Assembly (NCBI GenBank): GCA_019058135.1 | Contig: JAHLWE010000262.1 | Coordinates: forward strand, 1 to 18,188 | Source: Promethearchaeota archaeon | Lineage (GTDB): Archaea > Asgardarchaeota > Lokiarchaeia > Sigyniarchaeales > SOKP01 | Length of the DNA: 18,188 nucleotides | Reading direction: 5' to 3' | Shown: one piece after another, positions 7,253 to 14,893 of the stretch | Layout of the letters: each line of letters begins with the position of its first letter | Numbering within the stretch: position 1 is the first letter of the stretch | The notes under the pieces: model-generated | The model's database searches: none | What the model was told of the DNA's origin: nothing | The model's input: the letters and a program-made list of their open reading frames with translations, nothing else | Made by a program: the position numbers and the translations under genes

Positions 7253-7978
7253 ATGATCGATTGGAATATAAGATTCAGCGAACAATTAAAGTGGACTTAT
7301 GAATTTAGGAATCATATTTATAAGATAATAAATCTGGAGACCAAGACAAATCTTTTGGAAATTGGGTGTGGCACTGGAGCACTTCTGAAAGAAATTGGGA
7401 AAGAATTTAATCTAAATTTATATGGAATTGATATTGATGAACATCGTTTAAAGATTGCCAAAGACAATTTAAATCAAGAGAACATCAAGGCAAATCTTCA
7501 ATATATGGATATTTTAAATAATAACTTCGAAGATGAGAGATTTGAAGTGATTATTACACATTATTTATTTTTATGGATTAAGGATCTTGAAAAATGTTTC
7601 AATGAAATTCATAGGATTTTGAAAAAAGAAGGTATTCTATTAATACTTGCAGAGCCAGATTATGGAGGGGTTATTGAATCTCCAGAAACAGGTTTAAAAG
7701 AGGCATTAATCTCAAATTTGAAAGATAATGGAGCCGATCCTGAAGTGGGGAGAAAAATGAATCAATATTTTTCTCAAAAATTCGAGATAGTTGAGCGATA
7801 TTGTATAAGTGTTCCTTGGATTTCGAGTAAGAATAAAGATAATTTATTAAAAGAACTGAAATTTTTTGAAAAAATTTTAACTAATCATAATTTTAAAAAT
7901 AAAAAAATGAATGTAGCTATAAAGAATGACAAATATTTTCTTTTTATTCCCATCTTTAGCTATATTTTAAAAAAATAA
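7253..7978 (+). CDS. Class I SAM-dependent methyltransferase, substrate unknown
   Basis: 241 residues. Motif I is LLEIGCGTGA (34-43), the SAM-binding glycine loop. GIDID (58-62) supplies the acidic residue for the ribose hydroxyls, YMDIL (84-88) the adenine contact, and RILKKEGILLILAEPDYGG (121-139) the conserved strand 5 region of the Methyltransf_11/25 type. The C-terminal third (YFSQKFEIVER and beyond) is variable and would carry substrate specificity, which cannot be read. The ATG has no clear ribosome site and follows a T-run, so it may have its own short-leader transcript. It lies between the radical SAM unit and the ECF operon and could serve either or neither. Confidence 0.85.
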   Translation: MIDWNIRFSEQLKWTYEFRNHIYKIINLETKTNLLEIGCGTGALLKEIGKEFNLNLYGIDIDEHRLKIAKDNLNQENIKANLQYMDILNNNFEDERFEVIITHYLFLWIKDLEKCFNEIHRILKKEGILLILAEPDYGGVIESPETGLKEALISNLKDNGADPEVGRKMNQYFSQKFEIVERYCISVPWISSKNKDNLLKELKFFEKILTNHNFKNKKMNVAIKNDKYFLFIPIFSYILKK

Positions 7979-8003
7979 CTTTAAATTTGATGAAAAATTT
8001 ACG

Positions 8004-8035
8004 TTATGTATAAGCTTTCATAATGATAAAAGCTT
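8004..8035 (+). promoter_or_regulatory. Candidate promoter with inverted repeat before the ECF operon
   Basis: In the 72-base gap before the first operon gene, a TATA-like GTTATGTATAAG (8004-8015) runs into a perfect 7-bp inverted repeat, AAGCTTT (8012-8018) and AAAGCTT (8029-8035), separated by 10 bases. The arm centres are 17 bp apart. The position, between TATA box and expected transcription start, suits a repressor operator; it could also be a chance repeat in A+T-rich DNA. Confidence 0.4.
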
Positions 8036-8050
8036 TGAGATTGATCAAAT

Positions 8051-9157
8051 TTGGAGAAAAGAAATCTAATTATAACAAGTATAATAGTAGCCGCTGTGAT
8101 TATTGCTGGAGTCAGCGGTGGAATATGGTTTATTACGCAAATTGGGACAACATCTGATACTTCCCCTCCTCTACAAGATCTCAAAATAAAATATTGGGAT
8201 GGAACTGAGAAGTCTATAAATGCTTCAACTATAATAGATTTAATTGAATCTGGAGATCTAACTCAAATAAAATTTGAGGATTTTGAAACAATAGGACAAG
8301 GATGTAATATAACTGGTGTAAATGCCGTAGAATTATTTAATTATTTTGGGTTTCATGCTCCTTGGAGTGTAAAGGTTTATAATTATTCCGATAATCTGGA
8401 TACAGATGTTGGAGTTATGATTAATTCCGATGGAAATATGGTAAAAAATCCTCAAACAACAAACCCTCTAATTATTGGAATAATGGCTAATGATGTCTGG
8501 TTAAAAAATTCTCCGCTAGGTGCTGCCTATGGAAATTTTTCATTATTTGGAGGCGATCTTAATGCCTCTACGGCAATTATGAACATAACTCGTATAGAGA
8601 TTACATCTGAGTGGGTAATTCCTGTTTATGTGAATGGAATTTTAGATTATACAATAGATTCGACTAAAATGATGGAAGGAGTCGGTGATTATAATACATA
8701 CCATTGGTGGTATGATGACAATGGAACGGAATATTTTGACTGGAATTGCACAATAAAGGGAAGGACATTAAAAAATTTCATAAAGGAGATGAATATTGTG
8801 GGAAATTATAACATTACATGGAATTGTGTAGACGGATTTTCTTGGCCAAGATCAGGATACAATAATATAGACATTGAGTCAGGATTGGTGGAACCATCTA
8901 TTGTCAATTGTACTTTGAATGCAACAACTGGAGATTGTATTCCTGGCACCGGATTTCTGATGCCAATGGATTCAATTCATGCCCCAGAGGGCAATCTAAT
9001 GTGGATTGTGAATGCAGAGATTCAGCATCAAAAAGTGGGTTCTGGAAATCCTACGTCTTTAAAACTCGTTGATGGTGGTCCTTATAAGTTAATAGTTCCA
9101 GGGCAGGAAAAAAAAGGTTATAATAAATGGCTAACTAAAATAGATATTGAGTTATAG
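8051..9157 (+). CDS. Membrane-anchored extracellular protein with two sulfite-oxidase-fold (Oxidored_molyb-like) domains
   Basis: 368 residues. The start is TTG; an in-frame TGA lies three codons upstream and no ATG is available. One N-terminal helix (about 6-30) anchors it, and the rest is outside the cell, shown by 11 N-x-S/T glycosylation sequons. Two domains follow. The first (about 43-185) has a dG.e...N..tiidL pattern, GVNAVELFNYFG and an RIEI end. The second (about 189-368) has GRTLKNFIKE, VDGFSW and GGPYKLIVPG...KWLTKIDIEL. These are the strand patterns of the molybdopterin-binding fold of sulfite-oxidase-like proteins, but the usual cofactor Cys does not seem to be in place, so it may bind something else. 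Five Cys are present (two could pair). It opens a six-gene operon with an ECF importer, suggesting ligand capture or docking for import. Confidence 0.7.
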   Translation: MEKRNLIITSIIVAAVIIAGVSGGIWFITQIGTTSDTSPPLQDLKIKYWDGTEKSINASTIIDLIESGDLTQIKFEDFETIGQGCNITGVNAVELFNYFGFHAPWSVKVYNYSDNLDTDVGVMINSDGNMVKNPQTTNPLIIGIMANDVWLKNSPLGAAYGNFSLFGGDLNASTAIMNITRIEITSEWVIPVYVNGILDYTIDSTKMMEGVGDYNTYHWWYDDNGTEYFDWNCTIKGRTLKNFIKEMNIVGNYNITWNCVDGFSWPRSGYNNIDIESGLVEPSIVNCTLNATTGDCIPGTGFLMPMDSIHAPEGNLMWIVNAEIQHQKVGSGNPTSLKLVDGGPYKLIVPGQEKKGYNKWLTKIDIEL

Positions 9158-9185
9158 AAAATTACAAAATAATCGTGATGGAATA

Positions 9186-10097
9186 ATGGCATTCTATAAA
9201 AAATCTCTACTCCTTTTTTTTTTATTAATTTTAATATCTCTTATAATTCAAGCTGTATCTACTTCTATAATTATAGGATCTTCGTGGCCTGGTGAAGGAG
9301 ATTGCCAATATTATCATAATACTATTCATTTAGATGCTTATTATGACCCAAATGCGATTATTACTCTTGATGGTCGGGATAATGAAGATTTTTGGCATGT
9401 TCCTGGGAAAAATAATTCCATATTGATACCCGTTGCCTCTGATTTTTACTCTGATGATTTTTTTGTTAGGTACGTTAATATGTCTTTTGTCCATAGCGAT
9501 ACCCACTTATTTATTTTGGCTAGTTGGGAGGATTCAACTCCGCTGAGTAATTGGGATCAATTTTCAATGTGTTGGAACATAAATATGTTAAATTATACCG
9601 CGGCATTTTACCAAGGTATGAGGACTGGTCCGTATGGAGGAGGAGATGTGGATACTTGGCAATGGGGGTATCGGATAGGAAAAGAAAACGGTTCTTCATA
9701 TAACGGTTATGATACTTGTTTTGGAGATGATGGTTGGTATCCTCACAATTCTGAAATTAGTCAAATAGAAACAGGTATGATTTATGGAACCTGGTTTAAT
9801 GATACAAATCGTTATCAAATAGAAATTTCCCGACCATTAACAACTGGTGAGCAATATGATGTTCAATTTAAAGAAAACATGATTTTTGAATTTACAATCG
9901 CTATATTGGATAATGAATATGGTACAGGAGAAGGTGAAGATCACGCAATATCGTGGATTTATGCTTTATATTTTTCTGAGTTTCCAACTCCATTAATATC
10001 AGGCTATAGATTAGGTTTTACTTTATTGATTTTGATTTTTTTAACTGGATTAATTATAATTTGGAAAAAGAAATTTATACGCATTAAGAATAATTGA
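9186..10097 (+). CDS. Exported protein with ethylbenzene-dehydrogenase-like heme-binding domain and C-terminal sorting-like tail
   Basis: 303 residues from the ATG at 9186, preferred because GTGAT lies 6 bases upstream and a signal helix follows at once; an in-frame TTG at 9147 overlapping the previous gene is the alternative. After the signal helix (about 6-26), the pattern ITLDGRDNEDFW (59-70), HLFILASWEDSTP (107-119), FSMCWNI (126-132), GDVDTWQWGYR (153-163), RYQIEISRPLTTG (209-221) and EDHAISWIYAL (251-261) matches the DOMON-like heme domain of ethylbenzene dehydrogenase gamma subunits (EB_dh). Candidate heme ligands (M133 or M145) are only guesses. The end, PLISGYRLGFTL then a helix and KKKFIR, resembles a sortase-type tail. 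Position two in the ECF operon suggests a shared extracellular task with its sulfite-oxidase-fold neighbours. Confidence 0.72.
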   Translation: MAFYKKSLLLFFLLILISLIIQAVSTSIIIGSSWPGEGDCQYYHNTIHLDAYYDPNAIITLDGRDNEDFWHVPGKNNSILIPVASDFYSDDFFVRYVNMSFVHSDTHLFILASWEDSTPLSNWDQFSMCWNINMLNYTAAFYQGMRTGPYGGGDVDTWQWGYRIGKENGSSYNGYDTCFGDDGWYPHNSEISQIETGMIYGTWFNDTNRYQIEISRPLTTGEQYDVQFKENMIFEFTIAILDNEYGTGEGEDHAISWIYALYFSEFPTPLISGYRLGFTLLILIFLTGLIIIWKKKFIRIKNN

Positions 10098-10112
10098 TTT
10101 TTATTTATAAAA

Positions 10113-10685
10113 ATGAATAATTCAAAACATAGAATTAAAGATTTTTTATCAAAAAGGAATATATCTATTTTTATTTTATTTGTGATAATTATAGGTGCAT
10201 CAATTGGTCTAACAATTTATAATTTACAATTAGTAGAAAAATATACTAATGACGGCTCTGAAATTACAATTAAAATATACGGAAATGTAAAACGAGAAGT
10301 TAATATCACATTAACTCAGTTGAAATCCGATTATCAACAAGTAATAAATCAAAAATTTTATTTTATTAATGATTTTGGAAGTACTTGGAGTGACAATTAT
10401 TCTGGGGCGGTTATTTGGGACATTTTTAACAAAGAAGATTGTTTAAACCCGAATTCAACAAGGTTTCGGTTTGAAGCAAGCGATTTATATACTAGCAGAA
10501 ATATCCTTTTTTCATTAGTTGAACAAAATCCTGAATTGGTTTTATTGGCATATGAGAGAAACGGGATAGCCATGGGAGGAGAACCGGATAAAGGCCCGAT
10601 AGAAGGAATAGTGAATAGAAGTTTGTTTCTGGATTGGAATACTATATATACTGCAAAACATGTGGTTGCAATTAGAGTATATTAA
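10113..10685 (+). CDS. Membrane-anchored single sulfite-oxidase-fold extracellular protein
   Basis: 190 residues. One N-terminal helix (about 18-38) anchors the protein. One domain (about 49-190) shows ITIKIYGNVKREVNITLTQLK, then YSGAVIWDIF (96-105), ASDLYTSRNI, LVLLAYERNGIAM (142-154), KGPIEGIVNRS (160-170) and a closing HVVAIRVY. The order 'Lt..eLk, GV.lwdl, a.D.y, LAYe.nG, GPl..iv, v..I.v' is that of the Oxidored_molyb fold. The position where catalytic members carry the molybdenum-ligating Cys appears occupied by hydrophobic residues, so catalysis is doubtful. It lies 15 bases after the heme-domain gene and 21 before the importer S component. It may deliver or sense the imported compound. 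Confidence 0.68.
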   Translation: MNNSKHRIKDFLSKRNISIFILFVIIIGASIGLTIYNLQLVEKYTNDGSEITIKIYGNVKREVNITLTQLKSDYQQVINQKFYFINDFGSTWSDNYSGAVIWDIFNKEDCLNPNSTRFRFEASDLYTSRNILFSLVEQNPELVLLAYERNGIAMGGEPDKGPIEGIVNRSLFLDWNTIYTAKHVVAIRVY

Positions 10686-10692
10686 AATTAAT

Positions 10693-10698
10693 GGAGGT
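10693..10698 (+). promoter_or_regulatory. Ribosome binding site setting a GTG start
   Basis: GGAGGT is placed 8 bases before the GTG at 10707 and decides this start for the S component; no ATG is available at suitable distance. Confidence 0.75.
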
Positions 10699-10706
10699 TT
10701 TACTCT

Positions 10707-11384
10707 GTGGAAAAAAATCTTGAAGACACAAAAGAAGAATTTAAAAGGACTGGAGTAGAAAACTTAGAAATTGAAAAAAGTAAATTTGGAATTTCAATTA
10801 GGACCTTAATATATGCAACGATTTTTGGGACTATAGGAGGCATTATTTCAAGTGTAATACCATTTAGTCTGTTAGTAAAAGTGTGGTATCCACTTACGGG
10901 CGGGACCCAATTAACTTCTGCTCATCACATTATATGGGTTGCTATTTTTTACGGATTAACAAGAAATAAACCCGGTATTCTTATCTCTATGCTTACAAAA
11001 GGAATATTAGAATTTCTTATAACAGGTTCTTATGGAATAGTTATTATAGGAATAAATTTATTAGAAGGTGCTTCATTACTTGTAGGTTTTTTTATTATGG
11101 AACACCTTAATGAAGGCGATTCAAAATTAGGTTGGGGGATTGCAGGTGGAATTGGAAATATAACTCAAGTTCCCGTTTTTTGGTATATTTCGGGAAAATT
11201 ATTTACTCTTCATATTTCTTTATTCATATTAGCAATGATTTTTGCATTTTTATCAGGTGTGTTTATAGCTGGTTTATTAGGTAAAGTTATTAAAGACTAC
11301 CTAATAAAAGCAGGTGTACCTATTGCAGCTCAAGCCATCTTTACTATAAAAACAAATGAGATTATAAATTTAGATAAAAGTTAA
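10707..11384 (+). CDS. ECF transporter S component, YkoE-like
   Basis: 225 residues: a charged ~27-residue N-terminal cytoplasmic extension, then about six hydrophobic helices. TGGTQLTSAHHIIWVAIFYGL (64-84), RNKPGILISMLTKGILEFL (86-104) and FLSGVFIAGLLGKVIKDYLIKAG (181-203) follow the pattern of YkoE, the substrate-binding subunit of the Bacillus hydroxymethylpyrimidine/thiamine ECF transporter, as I remember its sequence. The YkoE-YkoD-YkoC gene order is also kept here. The start is GTG with a strong ribosome site. It binds the substrate in the membrane and toppled orientation is driven by the ATPases. Pyrimidine or thiamine uptake is the default guess, but the three extracellular proteins upstream are not a usual part of that system, so another ligand is possible. 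Confidence 0.8.
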   Translation: MEKNLEDTKEEFKRTGVENLEIEKSKFGISIRTLIYATIFGTIGGIISSVIPFSLLVKVWYPLTGGTQLTSAHHIIWVAIFYGLTRNKPGILISMLTKGILEFLITGSYGIVIIGINLLEGASLLVGFFIMEHLNEGDSKLGWGIAGGIGNITQVPVFWYISGKLFTLHISLFILAMIFAFLSGVFIAGLLGKVIKDYLIKAGVPIAAQAIFTIKTNEIINLDKS

Positions 11385-11400
11385 CAATTTTGAAAGAGAT

Positions 11401-13092
11401 ATGTACAAACAAAACAATCTTGCCGTAGAATTTGATGGATTTACGTTCATATATGGAAATGATAAAAGTAATAGACCTGCAGTAAAAAATATATCATTCG
11501 AATTGGAAAAGGGAAAGACTCTAATTCTTGCTGGTGGTAGTGGAAGTGGTAAATCTACAATATGTAATGCTCTAAATGGGATTATCCCTTTTAGGCAAAT
11601 TGGGTTTATGAAGGGAGATTTAAAAGTTTTCGGTCTAAGTGTTTGGGATCAAAGTTTAGCTGAATTATCTAAGACAGTGGGACTAATTGCTCAAAACCCC
11701 GATGAGCAATTGGTGACATTTACTGTTAGAGATGAAATCTCATTTGGATTAGAGAATTTAAATCTTCCGAAGGAGGAAATAATCGAAAGAGTTGATAATA
11801 TCGTAGAATTTATGAATATTGAGCATTTAATCAATCGAGATATTGATGATTTAAGTGGAGGAGAAAAGCAAATCGTTGTAATCTGTTCCTACCTGGTAAT
11901 GAAGCCTAAAATCTTAATTTTGGATGAACCTTTTGCCTTTTTAGACCAGAAATCTTCCACTTTATTATTGAATCGATTAAAAAAACTCTATCAAAATAAA
12001 GAATTGGATTTATCCCTAATAATTGTTGAACATAGATTATCTAAGGTATTAGATATTGCTGATTATTTGTTAGTATTAAATTATAATGGAGAAATCGCAC
12101 TTAAAGGTTCAATTAATGATCTATTTCGAAACCACTTCAATGATTTAAAATTTTGTAATTTAAGAATCCCTTGGATTCCAGATCTTTTTATATCTGCCTT
12201 GGAAACACCAAAACGTGAAATTCCGTTGTTTTTTGATACTGCTATTGAAATGATTAATAAAGAAACGAATAGGAATCTGGAATTATTGAAAAATAGACTC
12301 TATGAAAATTTTATGAACCATAAAAAATATTCTGAAGGAATGGAAGGCGAAATTCTTTTAGAACTTAAGAATATATCATTTAAATACCCCAACCTCAATA
12401 GAATGGCTTTAAATAATATTTCATTAAAAATTTTTAAAGGAGATTTTATTGGATTAGTTGGTCATAACGGCTGCGGGAAAACAACATTGCTTTACCTATT
12501 AGCGGGATTATATAATCCATCTAATGGTCTAGTTTATTATAAAGGAAAGAATCTTTTAGAAATTGATTTTTACGAATATGCTGAAAAGATAGGATTTATT
12601 TTCCAGAATCCCGAAAATATGCTATTTAAGAATACAATAAGAGATGAGATTCTATATGCCCCAAAAAATTTTAATATCCTAAATCAAATTGCTGAGGACA
12701 ATTTAGATCAGTTAATGAGCATGGTTGGAAATGTTGAATATGATCGAAATCCATTTAACCTTAGCTGGGGGCAGAAAAGGAGATTAAATTTATCTTCGAT
12801 TTTTATTTATGATCCAGAAATTATTTTATTAGATGAGCCATTCATAGGTCAAGATCAAAAAACAATAGATGAATTAATAACAATACTTTATCAGGAGCAG
12901 CAAAAAGGCAAAACAATTATTATAGCTTCACATGATTATCATTTACTACTAAATCATGTGGATAAAATAATTGAGTTAGATAACGGTAATTTAATAGAAT
13001 ATGAAGAAAATTATTCATATTTCCAAAAATATCAAAGTTTAGGGCCAATCTCTTTACTAAATATTATAAATAAAAAATTAGGTAAAATCTAA
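11401..13092 (+). CDS. Fused double-domain ECF ATP-binding protein (YkoD/EcfA-EcfA' type)
   Basis: 563 residues with two ABC ATPase domains in one chain, providing both motor subunits of an ECF importer. Domain 1: Walker A GGSGSGKST (45-53), Q-loop Q98 in AQNPDEQ, signature LSGGE (151-155), Walker B LILDEP (172-177), switch H211. Domain 2: Walker A GHNGCGKTT (354-362), Q402 in FQNPEN, signature LSWGQ (454-458), Walker B ILLDEP (475-480), switch H511. A ~50-residue linker joins them. The second signature has Trp where Gly or Ser is usual, while all catalytic residues are kept, so one of the two ATP sites may be altered. It sits 16 bases after the S component and 6 before EcfT. Confidence 0.94.
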   Translation: MYKQNNLAVEFDGFTFIYGNDKSNRPAVKNISFELEKGKTLILAGGSGSGKSTICNALNGIIPFRQIGFMKGDLKVFGLSVWDQSLAELSKTVGLIAQNPDEQLVTFTVRDEISFGLENLNLPKEEIIERVDNIVEFMNIEHLINRDIDDLSGGEKQIVVICSYLVMKPKILILDEPFAFLDQKSSTLLLNRLKKLYQNKELDLSLIIVEHRLSKVLDIADYLLVLNYNGEIALKGSINDLFRNHFNDLKFCNLRIPWIPDLFISALETPKREIPLFFDTAIEMINKETNRNLELLKNRLYENFMNHKKYSEGMEGEILLELKNISFKYPNLNRMALNNISLKIFKGDFIGLVGHNGCGKTTLLYLLAGLYNPSNGLVYYKGKNLLEIDFYEYAEKIGFIFQNPENMLFKNTIRDEILYAPKNFNILNQIAEDNLDQLMSMVGNVEYDRNPFNLSWGQKRRLNLSSIFIYDPEIILLDEPFIGQDQKTIDELITILYQEQQKGKTIIIASHDYHLLLNHVDKIIELDNGNLIEYEENYSYFQKYQSLGPISLLNIINKKLGKI

Positions 13093-13098
13093 AAAGAT

Positions 13099-13992
13099 AT
13101 GACTAAAAACAAAAAACCAAAAATTAAAAGGAAACAATTCAATTTAGATAAGACAAGGGATTTATTTTCTTATGTTCCAAACAATTCTTTTTTGCATAAA
13201 TTAAATCCCTTAAGCAAATTGTTTTTCTTGATATTATTTACAATTTTTGTATTATCAATCGAGAGCTTGATTTTTCTTTCAATCGTTTTTGTATTAACCT
13301 TTTTTCTAGCGTTGTCAAGCAAAATGTCAATTAAATCTATTTTTTATAAGTTTAAATGGATTCTAATCTTAAGTCTTTTTTCTATAATCTTAAATATATT
13401 CTTTAACGCAATACCCAGTGAAGAATCTCAAATCTTATTCTATTTATTTAATCTTACTTTTTTACCGATTAGAAGATTGGCCGTTTATTATGCATTAAGG
13501 AACGCATTATGGATCCTTATCTTATTCTTATCTGCAATAATTTTTACCCATACAACTTCCATGAAGGATTTTGTCTACGCATTGATGAAAACTGGCGTTT
13601 CTTATAAATATAGTTTTGCTTTTATGGTTGGACTTCGATATATTCCTTTAATACAACAGGAGGCAAGAACAATCGGACTTGCTCAAAGAGCAAGAGGATT
13701 TGGAAGAGAAAAAGTCAATACAATAAAAAAAGCGTATAATTTCATAAAAGAAAGGCTCATCACAATTCTGGTCTCAATTTTAAGAAAAGGAGATATCACA
13801 TCAATTTCAATGGAAAATAGATGCTTTGGTTTATACAAAACTCGAACCAATCTGATAGAAATTCCTTTTAAAAAGAAGGATGTTATTTTTGTTCTCACAA
13901 TTGGAGCATTTTTTATGTATTATTTATTAAGTCTCATTTATTTTATACCATCTATTCAATTTCCTTCCCTTTATTCATTATTTTTTACATAA
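13099..13992 (+). CDS. ECF transporter transmembrane coupling protein EcfT (YkoC-like)
   Basis: 297 residues. A basic N-terminus precedes HKLNPLSKLFF (33-43), the normal EcfT entry motif, and about six hydrophobic segments. The cytoplasmic coupling helices carry AQRARGFG (195-202), the first Ala-Arg-Gly motif that docks on the ATPase. The second is SMENRCFGLYKTRT (237-250), where the usual A-R-G is degenerate (N-R-C). EcfT joins the ATPase pair to the S component in the membrane. It is last in the operon; a seven-T run follows the stop immediately. Confidence 0.92.
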   Translation: MTKNKKPKIKRKQFNLDKTRDLFSYVPNNSFLHKLNPLSKLFFLILFTIFVLSIESLIFLSIVFVLTFFLALSSKMSIKSIFYKFKWILILSLFSIILNIFFNAIPSEESQILFYLFNLTFLPIRRLAVYYALRNALWILILFLSAIIFTHTTSMKDFVYALMKTGVSYKYSFAFMVGLRYIPLIQQEARTIGLAQRARGFGREKVNTIKKAYNFIKERLITILVSILRKGDITSISMENRCFGLYKTRTNLIEIPFKKKDVIFVLTIGAFFMYYLLSLIYFIPSIQFPSLYSLFFT

Positions 13993-13999
13993 TTTTTTT
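13993..13999 (+). terminator. T-run terminator of the ECF operon
   Basis: Seven T residues begin at the first base after the TAA of EcfT, with no hairpin. They separate the operon from the toxin-antitoxin promoter. Confidence 0.45.
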
Positions 14000-14024
14000 A
14001 ATACGCTAGATTATAAGAATAAAT

Positions 14025-14057
14025 TTTTATACTATAGTGATTATAATCATTATAGTA
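14025..14057 (+). promoter_or_regulatory. VapBC promoter with 28-bp near-perfect palindromic operator
   Basis: A palindrome spans 14030-14057 with 13 of 14 base pairs symmetric. Its core TGATTATAATCA (14037-14048) is perfect and the arms are TACTATA and TATAGTA. Its left edge overlaps the TATA-like TTTTTATAC (14025-14032... region) and its right edge ends 20 bases before the antitoxin ATG. Ribbon-helix-helix antitoxins bind such palindromes over their own promoter, so this is the likely autoregulatory operator. Confidence 0.7.
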
Positions 14058-14077
14058 ATTATAAGAGAAAATTAAAA

Positions 14078-14359
14078 ATGGCAACTACAATTCAAATCTC
14101 TGAAGAAACCAAGAAAAAATTATTCATTGTTATGAATCAACTCGAAAAGATGGGGGGGCAGAGGGTTACATATGATGAAACTATTATTTATTTGCTTGAA
14201 AATCAAAAAACCGAAGTAAATAAAGAGGTATTTCTTAAAAATATTAAAAAATATCAAGGAATACTTAAACCTGGCGAAGGTAAAGTATTACTTAAAGAAT
14301 TGAGGAAAGAAGATTATGAACGAGAAAAAAGATTCTCAACTAACTTCAATCGCAGTTGA
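14078..14359 (+). CDS. vapB: VapB-like ribbon-helix-helix antitoxin
   Basis: 93 residues. It starts ATTIQISEETKKKLFIVM, the strand plus helix of a ribbon-helix-helix DNA-binding domain, followed by VTYDETIIYLLE (second helix). The C-terminal part (LKNIKKYQGILKPGEGKVLLKELRKEDYERE) fits the toxin-binding tail of archaeal VapB proteins. It should neutralise the adjacent toxin and repress its own promoter at the palindrome just upstream. The last 44 bases overlap the toxin gene in another frame, as is normal for such pairs. A run of seven G (near 14153) lies inside and is intact. Confidence 0.82.
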   Translation: MATTIQISEETKKKLFIVMNQLEKMGGQRVTYDETIIYLLENQKTEVNKEVFLKNIKKYQGILKPGEGKVLLKELRKEDYEREKRFSTNFNRS

Positions 14360-14756
14360 TACTGGGGTTTTAGTTGAATTCCTTGAGGATTCGATTTTAG
14401 GCAAAAAATTTTCTCAAAAGGTTTTAGAAAATCCTCAAGTCAAGATATTTTATATAAGTCCTCTAGTTGATATGGAACTTAAATATATTTTTTGTCGTCG
14501 AAGCGGATTTCAGAATGCGATAAAGTATGCCTCAGAATTTTTAAAAGATTTTATAATTTATTCAGAAAGCGAATTGAGAGATGAAGCCTCTCATTTGAAG
14601 TGCAAATTTCCAATTTCTATTGCTGATTGCTATTCTCTGGCAATTGGAAAAATAAGGAACATACCTGTTTATATGAAAAAAGAAGAAGAAATCGACAAAG
14701 TATTAGAGGAATTATTATCTGTTGTTAAAATAATATACATTGATAATTTAGTATGA
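14316..14756 (+). CDS. vapC: VapC-like PIN-domain toxin ribonuclease
   Basis: 146 residues. The PIN fold shows IAVDTGVLVEFLE with D15, SPLVDMELKYIFCRR with E54, and FPISIADCYSLAIG with D104, three of the acidic residues that hold Mg2+ for RNA cleavage; an acidic cluster EEE (123-125) follows where the fourth usually lies. VapC proteins cut tRNA or rRNA when free of antitoxin. The ATG at 14316 is the only usable start before the conserved strand, giving the 44-base overlap with vapB. Residues such as K121 instead of the common Thr-x-Asp pattern make the fourth metal ligand uncertain. Confidence 0.85.
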   Translation: MNEKKDSQLTSIAVDTGVLVEFLEDSILGKKFSQKVLENPQVKIFYISPLVDMELKYIFCRRSGFQNAIKYASEFLKDFIIYSESELRDEASHLKCKFPISIADCYSLAIGKIRNIPVYMKKEEEIDKVLEELLSVVKIIYIDNLV

Positions 14757-14762
14757 AATTCC

Positions 14763-14770
14763 TTTTTTTT
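14763..14770 (+). terminator. T-run terminator after vapC
   Basis: Eight T residues lie seven bases after the vapC stop, without a hairpin, in the convergent gap (14757-14893) before the longin-like gene. Nothing else is recognised in that gap. Confidence 0.45.
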
Positions 14771-14893
14771 ATCGTATTTCTATGTGTAAAACGAATTCTA
14801 TTACTATCTTGTTCCACTTTTATAAAAATATTTAGATTTTTTTTTAATTAATCTAATTATAAATGATAAGCGATTAGATATTTATTTAAAAAC

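Noticed and set aside
7999..8184. Minus-strand frame over the start of the ECF operon
   Set aside because: It covers the promoter and signal anchor of the sulfite-oxidase-fold gene and has no recognisable content.
13683..13898. Minus-strand frame inside EcfT
   Set aside because: Antisense shadow of the conserved coupling helices.
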